Source: Mesobacillus maritimus (GTDB lineage Bacteria; Bacillota; Bacilli; Bacillales; Cytobacillaceae). From it: DNA of 64,000 nt. Made by a program: the position numbers and the translations under genes. Position 1 is the stretch's first letter; each line of letters starts with the position of its first letter. The notes below the pieces were generated by a model, which saw only the letters and a program-made list of their open reading frames with translations, was not told the origin of the DNA and did no database searches. Location: contig NZ_JACWFH010000007.1 in NCBI RefSeq assembly GCF_019749255.1, positions 62,001 through 126,000 on the forward strand, written 5' to 3'. This document shows positions 53,482-63,721 of the stretch, piece by piece.

Positions 53482-54255
53482 TTGAAAGGAAAAGAGCGAG
53501 TTATTCAACAGTTTGGGAAGAACGCGAGCCATTATGTGACAAGCCAATCACATGCTAAAGGGGAAGACCTTCGAAAATTAGTTGAAATTATCGCGGAGAA
53601 AAATCCTTCTGGAGAACTTTTGGATATTGCAACAGGTGGGGGACATGTTGCAAACGCGTTAGCTCCTTATTTCAAACAGGTTGTTGCATTGGATCTAACC
53701 CCTGAAATGTTGGAGAAGGCGAAAGGATTTATCGAGTCAAATGGGATTAAAAACGCCGCCTTTGTCCAAGGAGATGCGGAGAACATACCATTTCCTAATG
53801 ATTCTGTAGGAACAGTGACCTGTAGAATTGCGGCGCATCATTTCTCTGATGTACGGAAATTTGTTAAAGAAGTTCAGAGAATCTTAAAAGAACAGGGCAT
53901 GTTTATTTTAATCGATAACGTAGCCCCAGAGGTTCGCGAATATGATTTATTTTATAATAAAGTCGAAAAGAAACGCGACCCAAGTCATGTCCGTGCCTAT
54001 AAAAAATCTGAATGGATTTCGATGCTTGAACATGAAGGGTTTCTTGTTGAGGAATTGATTTGCTTTAGGAAGAAATTCTTTTTCGATACTTGGTGTGAAA
54101 TGATGGATGTAACAGAAACTGAGAAGCAAAAATTAAATGACTTCATGACCCAAGCTACAAAGCCTATCCTTGATTACTTTTCAGTTGAAATTGAAGAGGG
54201 AAAGGTCCAAACATTCCAAGGTCAATCTGCGCTTATCGTAGGTACAAAAATTTAA
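53482..54255 (+). CDS. Class I SAM-dependent methyltransferase (UbiE-like)
   Basis: 257 residues, TTG start after GAGGTGGG. Motif I L-D-I-A-T-G-G-G-H-V near 48, then D-L-T-P-E-M-L-E-K-A-K and Q-G-D-A-E-N-I-P-F. UbiE/YcgJ-like. Unrelated in detail to the preceding methyltransferase, so not a simple duplication. Substrate unknown. Confidence 0.85.
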   Translation: MKGKERVIQQFGKNASHYVTSQSHAKGEDLRKLVEIIAEKNPSGELLDIATGGGHVANALAPYFKQVVALDLTPEMLEKAKGFIESNGIKNAAFVQGDAENIPFPNDSVGTVTCRIAAHHFSDVRKFVKEVQRILKEQGMFILIDNVAPEVREYDLFYNKVEKKRDPSHVRAYKKSEWISMLEHEGFLVEELICFRKKFFFDTWCEMMDVTETEKQKLNDFMTQATKPILDYFSVEIEEGKVQTFQGQSALIVGTKI

Positions 54256-54341
54256 GGGTGAAAGAAAACAGCTTTGTGTCATCATCTAAACACCTAAACA
54301 TATAATATTGAAGGATTCTAGATTATATGGAGGACATGTTG

Positions 54342-54647
54342 ATGAAGGTGATAATACTATCCTTATTAACTACTTTATTAGGTGTTTTAATCTTTCTAAA
54401 TATCTCCTTGAACAACGCGAAAACAGTCTCAAACCAAGTAGAGAAAGAATATGTAACCTATCAGTATACGATTACAGAAATTGACCAATTTGGTTATTTT
54501 GGTGAAGGGGAAGATGGGCGACGCATTTACATAAAAAAGGAAAATGTGAATGTTGAGGACAACCTGAAGGAAAATGACACTATCATCGTCTATTTTGAAA
54601 AGAATAATATAAAAGATGGTCTGGTAAAGGTAGAGAAAGAACTATAA
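54342..54647 (+). CDS. Small exported or membrane-anchored protein
   Basis: 101 residues from the ATG 8 bases after GGAGG (two earlier in-frame starts overlap the site). Membrane segment 2-21, then an extracytoplasmic domain, predicted to be mainly beta (Y-Q-Y-T-I-T-E-I-D, D-T-I-I-V-Y-F), OB-like in pattern. No family recognised. Confidence 0.6.
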   Translation: MKVIILSLLTTLLGVLIFLNISLNNAKTVSNQVEKEYVTYQYTITEIDQFGYFGEGEDGRRIYIKKENVNVEDNLKENDTIIVYFEKNNIKDGLVKVEKEL

Positions 54648-54695
54648 GGTTGATGAAGGCTTTATATGATGAAAAGGAGATCCCAATAAGGTTAA

Positions 54696-54728
54696 AAAAC
54701 ACGATTCTCATCGAGAATCGTGTTTTTT
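54696..54728. terminator. Bidirectional terminator
   Basis: AAAACACGATTCTC and GAGAATCGTGTTTT with a 3-base loop between convergent genes. Confidence 0.85.
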
Positions 54729-54739
54729 ATGCGTAATAA

Positions 54740-55897
54740 TTACTGTTTTGTATAAAGCTTTTGCGGAGGACTTTGTAATACATCTGAGATTGAAGCTGTG
54801 AGACTGTATGGTCCTTTCGCGTCGTGCCCTGCTTCCCACAACATCATACCACCAAAGCCGTGGCTAAGTGCTAGCTTTGTTTTTCTTTCCATCGTTTTTA
54901 TACCATTAAAGTGATAGGTTGTTCCATTCATCGTGATTGTATCATTAGCTGAACTTTTGGAATCATGATTGACAATTGTTGCATAGGATAGTTGCTTTGC
55001 TGCCGGGTCTTCTGGTTGTGCATAGAAAGGCACGCCTAAAACTAGCTTTTCAGTCGAAATTTGCTGGTCTTTAAAAAGGTTGGTCCAATAAGATACGATA
55101 TTTTCAGTATAGGAGTATGGTGATAGATTAGCTGCATGGTAACCACCGTCCCATTGACCGTCATAAGCCATGATGTTGACATAGTCTACATATTTAAACA
55201 TTTCGGGTTCATAGACGACTGAGGTGATTTCAGTGCCTGCAACACTATGCACTTTAGCATTAACAGCAATCGATAACTGTTTATTCATGCTTTTAAGGCG
55301 CTCGCTTAACTCCTTCGTAAATGCGGCTAAAACCTTTGCATCTTCCTGTGAACGTGGATGTTCAAAGTCAATATCAATGCCGTCTAGATTTTCACGTTCT
55401 ACCAAGCTAATAAGTTCGTTTACTAATTTAGAACGTGTTTTCTCGTCTTGGATAGCGGACTTGAAATAATCATATGATTCACCACCGTTGAGGTGAAACC
55501 ATCCTCCGATAGCGAGCATGACACTTTTACCCTGATTATGCGCTTTTGATACCAAGGTCTGAAGATTTTTTAAGGCTGTTTCTCCACTTAATACTAGATC
55601 GCCATCTTTTGTTGGATGAGCAAATGAGAAAATGATATGAGTCAACTCTGATAGATTGATTGTTTCAGGATCACGAAAATCTTGAACGTACCCAATTAAC
55701 ACCTTAGAATTGGGAGTTTGAATGTTTGGCATTTGTTTCGTTTCTACTATGATCCCTGAGTGAGCCATTTCTTCAATATTTCTAGGAGATGTAGCTTCCT
55801 GGCTCGAATAATTCGAGTACAAAACCCCTGATAGAAACCCGAAGACTGTAAAAAACACAGCGATAATAAGGGGAATAAGAATTTTCCGTTTAGTCAT
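54740..55897 (-). CDS. Glycoside hydrolase family 18 protein (chitinase-like)
   Basis: 385 residues from the ATG after GGGAGGA. Membrane anchor or signal 6-27. GH18 active site L-D-G-I-D-I-D-F-E179 with catalytic Glu179, and conserved I-G-G-W near 130 and M-A-Y-D. Acts outside the cell on beta-1,4-GlcNAc polymers such as chitin or peptidoglycan. No LysM, so not the SleL/YaaH spore type by architecture. Confidence 0.9.
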   Translation of the reverse strand: MTKRKILIPLIIAVFFTVFGFLSGVLYSNYSSQEATSPRNIEEMAHSGIIVETKQMPNIQTPNSKVLIGYVQDFRDPETINLSELTHIIFSFAHPTKDGDLVLSGETALKNLQTLVSKAHNQGKSVMLAIGGWFHLNGGESYDYFKSAIQDEKTRSKLVNELISLVERENLDGIDIDFEHPRSQEDAKVLAAFTKELSERLKSMNKQLSIAVNAKVHSVAGTEITSVVYEPEMFKYVDYVNIMAYDGQWDGGYHAANLSPYSYTENIVSYWTNLFKDQQISTEKLVLGVPFYAQPEDPAAKQLSYATIVNHDSKSSANDTITMNGTTYHFNGIKTMERKTKLALSHGFGGMMLWEAGHDAKGPYSLTASISDVLQSPPQKLYTKQ

Positions 55898-56129
55898 GCA
55901 GATTCCTCCCAATTGTGATTTATAAATTGTATCAGAAAAAAACACCCCTGAGGATGGTAGAATCTAACATGTGTCAGGCACCATCCAGTTATTTACCAGA
56001 TTCATATGTTAATGCATAAATATCATAAAATATGATTTTTTATTCAATTTTTTCTTGCGCCGAAGGATTTCATGCTTTATATTATAGAAAGAAGTTTTTC
56101 CTTCATCATTTTCTTGAAAGGAGATTGGA

Positions 56130-56982
56130 ATGGGAGAGATACCGTTAAATCAAATTATTAAGGAATGCTTTTCTTCCTTGTCTCCTGGACAGAAAAGAGT
56201 GGCTGAGTATATTAAGGGGCATATGGATGAGGGTGCTCTACATACGGCTTATCAAATTGGTAAAAAAGCTGGTGTGAGTGAAACGACCGTGATTCGGTTG
56301 GCTTATGCATTAGGATTTTCTGGCTTTTCAGATTTGCAGGAAGGTTCGCCGAGACTGGTTGGAGTCAAAACAATACTTTCAGAATGAAGTTTCAGCTGCA
56401 ATCAACACGGCTGAGGAAAGCCAATTATTTGAGGCTGTCATCCAGCGAGAAAAGGGAATTCTCCAGAAATTACTAAGTCAAGGAAGTTCAGAGGATTTAT
56501 GGCAAGCAATTGATAAGATTATGCAGGCGGATCGTATTTTTATCGGTGGATTTGGAAGTTCCTATGCAGCAGCGTATTGGTTCTATTATTCTTTGAGACA
56601 ACTACGAGAACATGTCACCATCACGAGCCCAACCGGTTTTATGCCAGAAGATGTTAGCGAGCTTACAGACAGATCATTGCTTATCGTGTTTTCCTTTCCT
56701 CGATATCGCAATGAAACCTTAAAACTTGTAAATCTAGCGAAACACCAAGACGCGCAAGTACTGGCAATCACCAACAGACAGTTATCCCCTATAGGGCAGG
56801 TTGCTGATTGGACGTTAACAACAGAGGAACAAATCGAATCAAGCCACAACTCGATTGCTTCTGTGATTACCTTGTTAGAGGTGCTGATCGCTGGGATTCA
56901 TCATAAGGACGGGAAACGAATTAGCAGCAGACAACAGAAATTAGAACGAATATATGCTGATTATGGCTTATTTATAGAATAG
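56130..56982 (+). pseudogene. MurR/RpiR-family regulator, frameshifted
   Basis: AAAGGAGATTGG precedes the ATG. Residues 1-75 are the RpiR HTH (S-P-G-Q-K-R-V-A-E-Y-I, S-E-T-T-V-I-R-L-A). At about 56343 one G appears inserted: GAAGGTTCG read as GAAGTTCG would continue V-R-R-D-W-L-E-S-K-Q into the downstream frame (56359-56982), which encodes the SIS sugar-binding domain (I-G-G-F-G-S-S-Y-A-A). As printed the protein stops at 56387. Real mutation or sequencing error cannot be told apart here. It heads the NSAR operon and would be its regulator. Confidence 0.82.
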
Positions 56983-57024
56983 CAGTCTTTCATATTACTA
57001 AAAACAAACTAGAGGTGCTAAACA

Positions 57025-58410
57025 ATGACAACAAATACAGAAACAAGAGTAGAAGAACAAGTAAGTAGTAAATCAATTCCCATTAGTGACTACTTAAAGT
57101 TCATTCTCCCTTCATTAATTGGTATTCTACTATTTATTACTCCAATAAAAACAGAGGATGGAATTACCATTCCAGTTGCTTTTCTATCCAATCAAATTAA
57201 CGGGGCAATTGGGGAGTTTATTCCAGCATTGGTGGTGTTGGTCATGGCAATATCAACAGTCGGATCAATCATTGCTACATTCATTAAACCGAATTTTATA
57301 ACTCAAAATAAAACGTTGAATACACTATTTAGTGTAAGCAAGTTTTGGGTGGTTGCACGTTTATTGGGGACAGTATTCGCAGCGATGACTTTATTCAAAA
57401 TGGGTCCGGAAATGATTCACTCAGAAAATACTGGGACACTTTTGCTATATGATTTGATTCCAATTTTATTTACAACCTTCTTACTAGCTGGCATTCTTTT
57501 ACCACTATTATTAAACTTTGGTTTACTTGAATTCGTTGGTGCTTTATTTATGAAGGTTATGAGACCCATTTTCACTTTACCTGGACGTTCCTCTCTTGAT
57601 TGCTTAGCTTCTTGGGTTGGTGACGGTACCATTGGTGTCCTTCTAACGTCAAAGCAATACGAGGAAGGGTACTATACAAAGCGTGAAGCAGCAGTAATCG
57701 CAACGACTTTTTCAGTGGTTTCGATTACGTTTTCAATCGTTATTCTTCAGTATCTTGAACTTGAACAATATTTTGTACCATACTATTTAACGATTATCTT
57801 TGCTGGCCTTGTAGCGGCTGTTATTATGCCAAGAATTCGTCCACTTTCTAAAAAAGCAGATACTGGCTATGAACTCACAGAATTAAAAGCAGAAGAAAAG
57901 ATTCCAGAAGGGGTTTCTCAAGTTAAATGGGGACTTGATAATGCAGTAAACAAAGCGAGAAAAAATGATTCAGTTGCCAATATTTTTACAGAAGGCTTTA
58001 AAAATGTCTTAGACATGTGGCTTGGTGTACTGCCAATTGTCATGGCAATTGGAACTGTAGCTCTTGTTATTGCTGAATTCACCCCAGTGTTTACCATCCT
58101 TGGTAAGCCATTCGAGCCAATTCTGGCCCTGATGCAGGTACCTGAAGCTGCGGAAGCTGCTCAAACCATGGTCATTGGATTTGCCGACATGTTATTGCCT
58201 GCGATTATCGGAAGTGGAATTGAAAGTGAATTAACTCGATTCGTTATTGCCTGTGTTTCTGTGACGCAATTAGTTTACTTGTCCGAGATGGGTGGCTTGC
58301 TTCTAGGCTCCAAGCTTCCTGTAAGCTTCAAAGATTTAGTTCTTATTTTTATCCTACGTACTGTGATTACATTGCCAATCGTGGTACTTGTTGCTCATAT
58401 TATTTTCTAA
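57025..58410 (+). CDS. YjiH-family membrane transporter (nucleoside-recognition/Gate domain)
   Basis: 461 residues, about ten membrane segments, TAGAGGTG before the ATG. Gate-domain motifs such as P-G-R-S-S-L-D and S-W-V-G-D-G-T-I-G-V near 195-205 fit the YjiH family, whose substrates are uncertain. Placed between the RpiR regulator and an M20 hydrolase, it may import the amino acid or peptide processed by the operon. Confidence 0.82.
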   Translation: MTTNTETRVEEQVSSKSIPISDYLKFILPSLIGILLFITPIKTEDGITIPVAFLSNQINGAIGEFIPALVVLVMAISTVGSIIATFIKPNFITQNKTLNTLFSVSKFWVVARLLGTVFAAMTLFKMGPEMIHSENTGTLLLYDLIPILFTTFLLAGILLPLLLNFGLLEFVGALFMKVMRPIFTLPGRSSLDCLASWVGDGTIGVLLTSKQYEEGYYTKREAAVIATTFSVVSITFSIVILQYLELEQYFVPYYLTIIFAGLVAAVIMPRIRPLSKKADTGYELTELKAEEKIPEGVSQVKWGLDNAVNKARKNDSVANIFTEGFKNVLDMWLGVLPIVMAIGTVALVIAEFTPVFTILGKPFEPILALMQVPEAAEAAQTMVIGFADMLLPAIIGSGIESELTRFVIACVSVTQLVYLSEMGGLLLGSKLPVSFKDLVLIFILRTVITLPIVVLVAHIIF

Positions 58411-58446
58411 TCTTATTTGACTCTATGTCGGGAGGGAGTTATTTCC

Positions 58447-59583
58447 GTGGATCCAATCCAATTTATTGAGGCCCAGAGAAATACGATTTTCAAAACCTAT
58501 CATGAATTGCATCAGCTGGCAGAGCCTAGTTGGAAGGAAGAGAAAACCTCCCGCTTCCTTCAACAGAAATTGATCGATGCAGGGTTTACGGTTCAGACTT
58601 TTTCAGGGCATTACGGTTTTGTCGCCAATCTCCAGGGAGAAAACCCTGAGGTGATTGCGCTTCGTGCTGATATGGATGCACTAGTTCAAGAGGTAGATGG
58701 CGTCGTTCGTCCTAATCACTCATGTGGGCACGATGCCCATAGTACAATGGTATTGATGTCGGCTCTTTCACTATGTAAAACTAATATAAAATTCAAGCAT
58801 AGCGTTCGGTTTATTTTTCAACCAGCTGAAGAAGTAGCTGGTGGTGCCCTCAAAATGATCGAAGATGGCGCTCTTAAGAATGTTAAATTTCTTGGTGGGG
58901 TTCATCTTCGTCCTTCATTTGAAGTTCAATATGGCAAAGCAGCTCCGGTAATCCTACATGGTTCCACGACAACCATAAAGGGCGTTATCAAAGGAGTTCC
59001 AGCGCATGCGGCAAGACCGGAAGAAGGGAATAACCCAATAGAGGCCGCCTCCCTTTTGATCCAGGCCATGAAGCAAATTAAGCTTGGGTCAGTTGGGCGT
59101 TATTCGATTAAGATGACGGAACTGCATAGCGGAGAAGCATCTAATGCAATTCCTGAGAATGCTCGCTTTACCTTTGATTTACGCTCCGAAACAAATGAGG
59201 GAATGGAATTATTGATTGCGAAAGCCCAGCAAACAGTACAGAAAATCGCTGAATTGACCGAAACGAAGATAGATACAGTCATTGAAGAATATTCTCCTGC
59301 AGCGGTGAAGAACCCCGATGCCATTCGCTTGGCAGAATCAGCAATTCTTTCAATTCTTGGGGAAGAGAATCTAGAAGTGGCTTGTGTATCCCCAGGAGCA
59401 GAGGATTTTCATTTTTATACACTAAAAAATCCACATATTTTTGCAACGATGGTTGGCTTAGGATGTGATTTGACACCTGGTTTGCATCATCCTAATATGA
59501 AGTTTAATCAAGAAGCCCTCGTTTATGGAACAAAGATTTTAACAAAACTACTAATGGAAGCAGATCAGGATAATTGGAGCTAA
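58447..59583 (+). CDS. M20 metallo-amidohydrolase, probable L-desuccinylase
   Basis: 378 residues from the GTG after GGGAGGG. M20 metal site: A-D-M-D-A near 76, S-C-G-H-D-A-H near 92, P-A-E-E near 128, and a late H in G-L-H-H-P. Generic relatives are amidohydrolases on N-acyl amino acids. The following GNAT and NSAR genes point to hydrolysis of N-succinyl-L-amino acids, as described for Geobacillus. That specificity is by context. Confidence 0.85.
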   Translation: MDPIQFIEAQRNTIFKTYHELHQLAEPSWKEEKTSRFLQQKLIDAGFTVQTFSGHYGFVANLQGENPEVIALRADMDALVQEVDGVVRPNHSCGHDAHSTMVLMSALSLCKTNIKFKHSVRFIFQPAEEVAGGALKMIEDGALKNVKFLGGVHLRPSFEVQYGKAAPVILHGSTTTIKGVIKGVPAHAARPEEGNNPIEAASLLIQAMKQIKLGSVGRYSIKMTELHSGEASNAIPENARFTFDLRSETNEGMELLIAKAQQTVQKIAELTETKIDTVIEEYSPAAVKNPDAIRLAESAILSILGEENLEVACVSPGAEDFHFYTLKNPHIFATMVGLGCDLTPGLHHPNMKFNQEALVYGTKILTKLLMEADQDNWS

Positions 59584-59605
59584 TAGTCATTGGAGGAATA
59601 GGAAG

Positions 59606-60433
59606 TTGAACAAACCTGTTTTTGAAGAAATTGAAATCCGAAACCTGCAAACTGTGGTGGAGTTAGAGCGAGTACGCCAGCTTGAAGCCATTGTTTGGAG
59701 TTTCGAAGATTCGGTACCAGTGAACCAAACCATTACGGTTGTTAAAAATGGTGGGTTCATTTTAGGTGCCTTTTTACATAATGAATTGATTGGTTTTCAA
59801 TATAGTTTTCCGGGTTTTGATGGGAAGCAAGTATACCTTTGCTCACATTCACTTGGAATTCATCCTGAATATCGTAAGTATGGTGTAGGAGAAAAATTGA
59901 AGTGGGCTCAAAAAGGACTTGCAGAGGCTATGGGCTATGAGTTGATTTCATGGACATATGACCCGTTAGAAACAGTAAATGGGAATTTGAATTTACATAA
60001 GTTGGGTGCGATTTGTACCTCTTATTTGGAAGATGCCTATGGGGAAATGGGTGATGGTTTAAATTCTGGGATTGCGACTGATCGATTTTTAGTGGAATGG
60101 CGAGTGGACGAGATTCAAGACAAAAAAGGGGCAACGAAATTTGAGCAAAGGGATAAACAAGTTGACCTTCAGAATTTTGTAATGGAAACCACTGAGAAGG
60201 ATGGCTTTTTAATACCGGGTGAAATAAATTTCGGTTTGGATTCTGATCTACTATTTGTGCCGGTACCTGGTAATTTTCAAGAAATAAAAAGTGCTGATTT
60301 CTCACTCGCAGTTGAATGGAGAAATATTACCCGAAAAATTTTCACTCATTATTTGCCAATTGGGTGGCAGGTTACGGACTTAATAAAAAAAGATCAGAAT
60401 CATTATTTGTATGTACTAGAAAAGAGGGGTTAA
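59606..60433 (+). CDS. GNAT acetyltransferase-like protein, probable D-amino acid N-succinyltransferase
   Basis: 275 residues, TTG start after GGAGGAATAGGAAG. GNAT core near residues 50-110 with [15 protein letters not shown] as the acyl-CoA loop. The long C-terminal half fits the COG3375-like group. In Geobacillus kaustophilus the homologous gene beside NSAR succinylates D-amino acids. The next gene starts 2 bases after the stop. Confidence 0.78.
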   Translation: MNKPVFEEIEIRNLQTVVELERVRQLEAIVWSFEDSVPVNQTITVVKNGGFILGAFLHNELIGFQYSFPGFDGKQVYLCSHSLGIHPEYRKYGVGEKLKWAQKGLAEAMGYELISWTYDPLETVNGNLNLHKLGAICTSYLEDAYGEMGDGLNSGIATDRFLVEWRVDEIQDKKGATKFEQRDKQVDLQNFVMETTEKDGFLIPGEINFGLDSDLLFVPVPGNFQEIKSADFSLAVEWRNITRKIFTHYLPIGWQVTDLIKKDQNHYLYVLEKRG

Positions 60434-60435
60434 GG

Positions 60436-61545
60436 ATGGAGATAGAGAGAATTATCCTACGTCAGATTAAAATGGATCTCCTGACACCTTTTACAACAAG
60501 TGTTGGGACGGAAGTGGATAAAGATATCATTTTGGTTGAAGTAGTGGGGAAAGATGGGTTATCTGGCTGGGGTGAGTCCGTTTCAATTGTCCAGCCGATG
60601 TATAACGAAGAAACGGTGAAAACGAATTGGCATATAATGACTGACTTTCTCATCCCTCTATTACTAAAAGAGCCGATTGAGCATCCTGATATGGTTTTCC
60701 CTCGTTTTCAATATGTTCGTGGCAATTACAATGCAAAAGCAGCTATTGAGGGGGCTGTTTGGGATCTTTATGCTAAGAGCCAAAATCTTTCGTTATCGAA
60801 AGCTCTTGGTGGAGTGAAAGATAAAATTGAAGTCGGTGTTAGTGTTGGTATTCAACATTCAGAACAACAGCTTCTTCAGCAAATTGAAGGGTATTTGCAG
60901 GAAGGGTATAAACGCATAAAAGTAAAAATTAAGCCTGACTGGGATGTATCGATCCTTAAGATGATTCGAAAGTCTTTTCCTCAAATCCCGTTAATGGCAG
61001 ACGCAAATTGCGCTTATACGTTAGATGATATCGATCACTTACGTCACTTAGACGAGTTTAATTTAATGATGATTGAGCAACCATTGGCACATGATGATAT
61101 TATTGACCACGGTGTGCTACAGGCTAACTTAGAAACACCCATTTGCCTCGACGAAAGTATTCACTCTGCTGAGGACGCTCGAAAAGCAATTGAACTAGGA
61201 AGTTGTCGGATCATTAATTTAAAAATTGGTAGAGTCGGCGGCTTGTCAGAATCAAAAAAAATTCATGATCTTTGTGTAAAACATGATATACCACTTTGGT
61301 GTGGAGGCATGCTCGAGGCAGGAATCGGCAGAGCCCATAATATCGCAATTACCTCCTTATCGAATTTTACTATCCCTGGCGATACGGCACCTTCTGCACA
61401 TTATTGGAAACAGGATATCATTGAACCTGAGGTGAAAATGGAAAATGGTTTGATTGCTGTTCCAGATGGGCCAGGGATTGGATATGAGCCTAATCTTTCG
61501 TTGATTGAAAGGTTAACGGTAAAACAAAGTTCCATTTGTTTATAA
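60436..61545 (+). CDS. N-succinylamino acid racemase / o-succinylbenzoate synthase (enolase superfamily)
   Basis: 369 residues from the ATG after GGGGTTAAGG. Active-site set complete: K162-V-K164, D189 (A-D-A-N), E214 (I-E-Q-P), D239 (L-D-E-S) and K263 (N-L-K-I-G-R-V-G-G). Size and residues fit NSAR/OSBS (MenC-like) proteins. No menaquinone genes are nearby, whereas a GNAT and an M20 hydrolase are, so racemization of N-succinyl amino acids is the likely job. Confidence 0.9.
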   Translation: MEIERIILRQIKMDLLTPFTTSVGTEVDKDIILVEVVGKDGLSGWGESVSIVQPMYNEETVKTNWHIMTDFLIPLLLKEPIEHPDMVFPRFQYVRGNYNAKAAIEGAVWDLYAKSQNLSLSKALGGVKDKIEVGVSVGIQHSEQQLLQQIEGYLQEGYKRIKVKIKPDWDVSILKMIRKSFPQIPLMADANCAYTLDDIDHLRHLDEFNLMMIEQPLAHDDIIDHGVLQANLETPICLDESIHSAEDARKAIELGSCRIINLKIGRVGGLSESKKIHDLCVKHDIPLWCGGMLEAGIGRAHNIAITSLSNFTIPGDTAPSAHYWKQDIIEPEVKMENGLIAVPDGPGIGYEPNLSLIERLTVKQSSICL

Positions 61546-61613
61546 GGATTTCAATATTTTAGTCTAAATAAGATATTTCGTTCATACAAATCTTTAAAAA
61601 TGAAAATGTTTCC

Positions 61614-61658
61614 AAATGCTTCGATGGGAGATCTTTTTATGCCCCTATTGAAGCATTT
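61614..61658 (+). terminator. Terminator of the NSAR operon
   Basis: AAATGCTTC and GAAGCATTT pair across a 27-base loop with further internal pairs; T-rich 3' end. Confidence 0.55.
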
Positions 61659-61773
61659 TCAATTTCGAAAACAAAGCAGTTGATGAACGGAACCTCTTTG
61701 CTTTATAATGAATGAATATTCAATCATTTTTTAGTGGTAATTACATTCATTTTTTTGATACGAGGTGACAAAT

Positions 61774-62667
61774 ATGGATCGTATAGGTCCGATAAAAATT
61801 ATTGAAGGGCCCAATAACAGTAGCAAAGTGCCTTTCTCACGAAGTTTGTATATTGATTGCACAGAAAAGGTATTAATTGACTCTGGTGCCGATCCAGAAA
61901 GCTTGCTGAAGCTAAATAAGGAATTTGGGATTGAACTTATTATGAATACGCATTACCATCCCGATCATACTACTCATAATTATTTGTTTCCAGAGGCTAC
62001 AAAGCTAATCAATCCAATTGAATATGAAACAGCACAATCGATTGATGGTGTGGCACGTGCAAATGGAGTATATCAAGAGTGGGGCCCTAGAGGAGTCGAG
62101 GTGTGGAAAAAGAACCTCCCTGCAAGATGGGTAAAGAGTCTGGGCTTACTATCTGGGACCTATGATTATGATAAGGAGTATAACTTTGGTGGGGTAAAGG
62201 TTCAATTTTTACATTCCCCTGGACATACAAGTGGGTTATCCTGCCCGTATTTTCCAGAACTAGGCGTGGTGTTTGCAGGTGATTATGATATGACTTCTTT
62301 TGGTCCGTGGTATAACGGAACTGATGGAGATATTGATGATTTCATCCGCTCTGGGAAAAGGCTTCTTGAACTAGATGCAGATACCTATATTACTGGTCAC
62401 CAAAAGGGTGTTTTTACAAAGAAAGATTTCGCAAAAGCGATGGAAGTATACTTAGCGATTATTGATAAACGTGATGAGAAAGTTGAGCATTATGTTCGTC
62501 AAGGGTTAACTTTCGATGAACTCACAAGCATTGGGATATTCTATCCTAAACGAACGTTAGAGAATGGAATTCTTAAAACGTGGGAACGAACCGGGATTAG
62601 AAAACACCTCGATCGATTAGGGTTAACGGTGCCTGAAGCTGATAGAGTTTACTTAAATACAAAATGA
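61774..62667 (+). CDS. Metallo-beta-lactamase-fold hydrolase
   Basis: 297 residues from the ATG after CGAGGTG. Zinc motif T-H-Y-H-P-D-H-T near residue 66, later H-S-P-G-H-T-S-G, D-Y-D and T-G-H-Q. Could be a lactonase, thioesterase or glyoxalase-II-like enzyme; the sequence does not decide. Monocistronic, ended by a terminator. Confidence 0.87.
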   Translation: MDRIGPIKIIEGPNNSSKVPFSRSLYIDCTEKVLIDSGADPESLLKLNKEFGIELIMNTHYHPDHTTHNYLFPEATKLINPIEYETAQSIDGVARANGVYQEWGPRGVEVWKKNLPARWVKSLGLLSGTYDYDKEYNFGGVKVQFLHSPGHTSGLSCPYFPELGVVFAGDYDMTSFGPWYNGTDGDIDDFIRSGKRLLELDADTYITGHQKGVFTKKDFAKAMEVYLAIIDKRDEKVEHYVRQGLTFDELTSIGIFYPKRTLENGILKTWERTGIRKHLDRLGLTVPEADRVYLNTK

Positions 62668-62672
62668 GGAGA

Positions 62673-62700
62673 GCAATAGCATTGTCTATTGCTTTTCTTT
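62673..62700 (+). terminator. Terminator of the first MBL gene
   Basis: GCAATAG and CTATTGC around CATTGT, then TTTTCTTTTT. Confidence 0.75.
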
Positions 62701-62767
62701 TTGAATAATAAAAGGTCAGTAGAGAAAACTATGTTCGGTTCACATACATTTGCATGGGGGTTGTTTC

Positions 62768-63613
62768 ATGGATAAGAATATGTCTTATGGCAGTGATTAT
62801 AAATACATTCCAGCTACCTCGGTCGGCAGTGGAGTGGGGATTGAGGTTTTGCCGGATATATATTCGCATACCATCCAAATCGTTAATATTTGTTTGGTGG
62901 GAAATCCTGAGGATAAAAATTATGTGTTGGTAGATGCGGGAATGCCAGAATCGGCAGATGAGATTATAGCTGTTACGGAAGAACGATTTGGGAAAGAGAA
63001 TCCACCAAAGGCAATTATCCTTACACATGGGCATTTCGATCATGTTGGGGCAATTGTTGAATTGATTAAGTATTGGAATGTACCTGTTTATGCACATGAA
63101 ATGGAACTCCCTTATTTGACCGGGAAAAAGAGGTACCCAGAACCAGATTCAACGGTAGAGGGGGGAATGGTTGCAAAAATGTCTCCAATGTTTCCAAACG
63201 AACCGATTCAACTTGGTGAAAATGTAGAGGCCCTTCCTAGTGATGGGAGTGTTCCATATATGTCTGAATTCCGCTGGATTCATACACCAGGACACTCAGA
63301 GGGACATGTATCGCTCTTCAGGGAAAAAGACGGTGCTTTGATTGCTGGTGATGCTTTCGTGACGGTCAAACAAGAATATTTATATAAAGTGTTGACTCAA
63401 GAGCAGGAAATTAGCGGTCCACCACGGTACCTCACTACTGATTGGAAGGCAGCTAAAGAATCGGTAAAAACGTTAGCAGAGTTGAAACCTTCAGTTGCTG
63501 TTACAGGACATGGTTTGCCTATGACCGGGCAGTTGCTTACCGATAGCCTACAAAAGCTTGTGAATGAGTTTGATCAGATTGCTGTCCCGGATTATGGGAA
63601 GTATTTGAATTAG
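62768..63613 (+). CDS. Metallo-beta-lactamase-fold hydrolase
   Basis: 281 residues from the second in-frame ATG (weak TGGGGG site). T-H-G-H-F-D-H-V-G near residue 85 and H-T-P-G-H-S-E-G near 178, T-G-H-G late. Only distantly similar to the preceding MBL protein. Substrate unknown. Confidence 0.87.
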   Translation: MDKNMSYGSDYKYIPATSVGSGVGIEVLPDIYSHTIQIVNICLVGNPEDKNYVLVDAGMPESADEIIAVTEERFGKENPPKAIILTHGHFDHVGAIVELIKYWNVPVYAHEMELPYLTGKKRYPEPDSTVEGGMVAKMSPMFPNEPIQLGENVEALPSDGSVPYMSEFRWIHTPGHSEGHVSLFREKDGALIAGDAFVTVKQEYLYKVLTQEQEISGPPRYLTTDWKAAKESVKTLAELKPSVAVTGHGLPMTGQLLTDSLQKLVNEFDQIAVPDYGKYLN

Positions 63614-63619
63614 GAAGTA

Positions 63620-63654
63620 AGGACAGATGCTCGGCTTTTTCATCTGTCCTTTTT
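63620..63654 (+). terminator. Terminator of the second MBL gene
   Basis: AGGACAGATG and CATCTGTCCT with an 11-base loop, then five T residues. Confidence 0.85.
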
Positions 63655-63721
63655 GTGTTGCGATTGTCTACAACACCCTTGCAACTCAAAGACAGACAAA
63701 GCTCTATCGATTTTACTGAAA

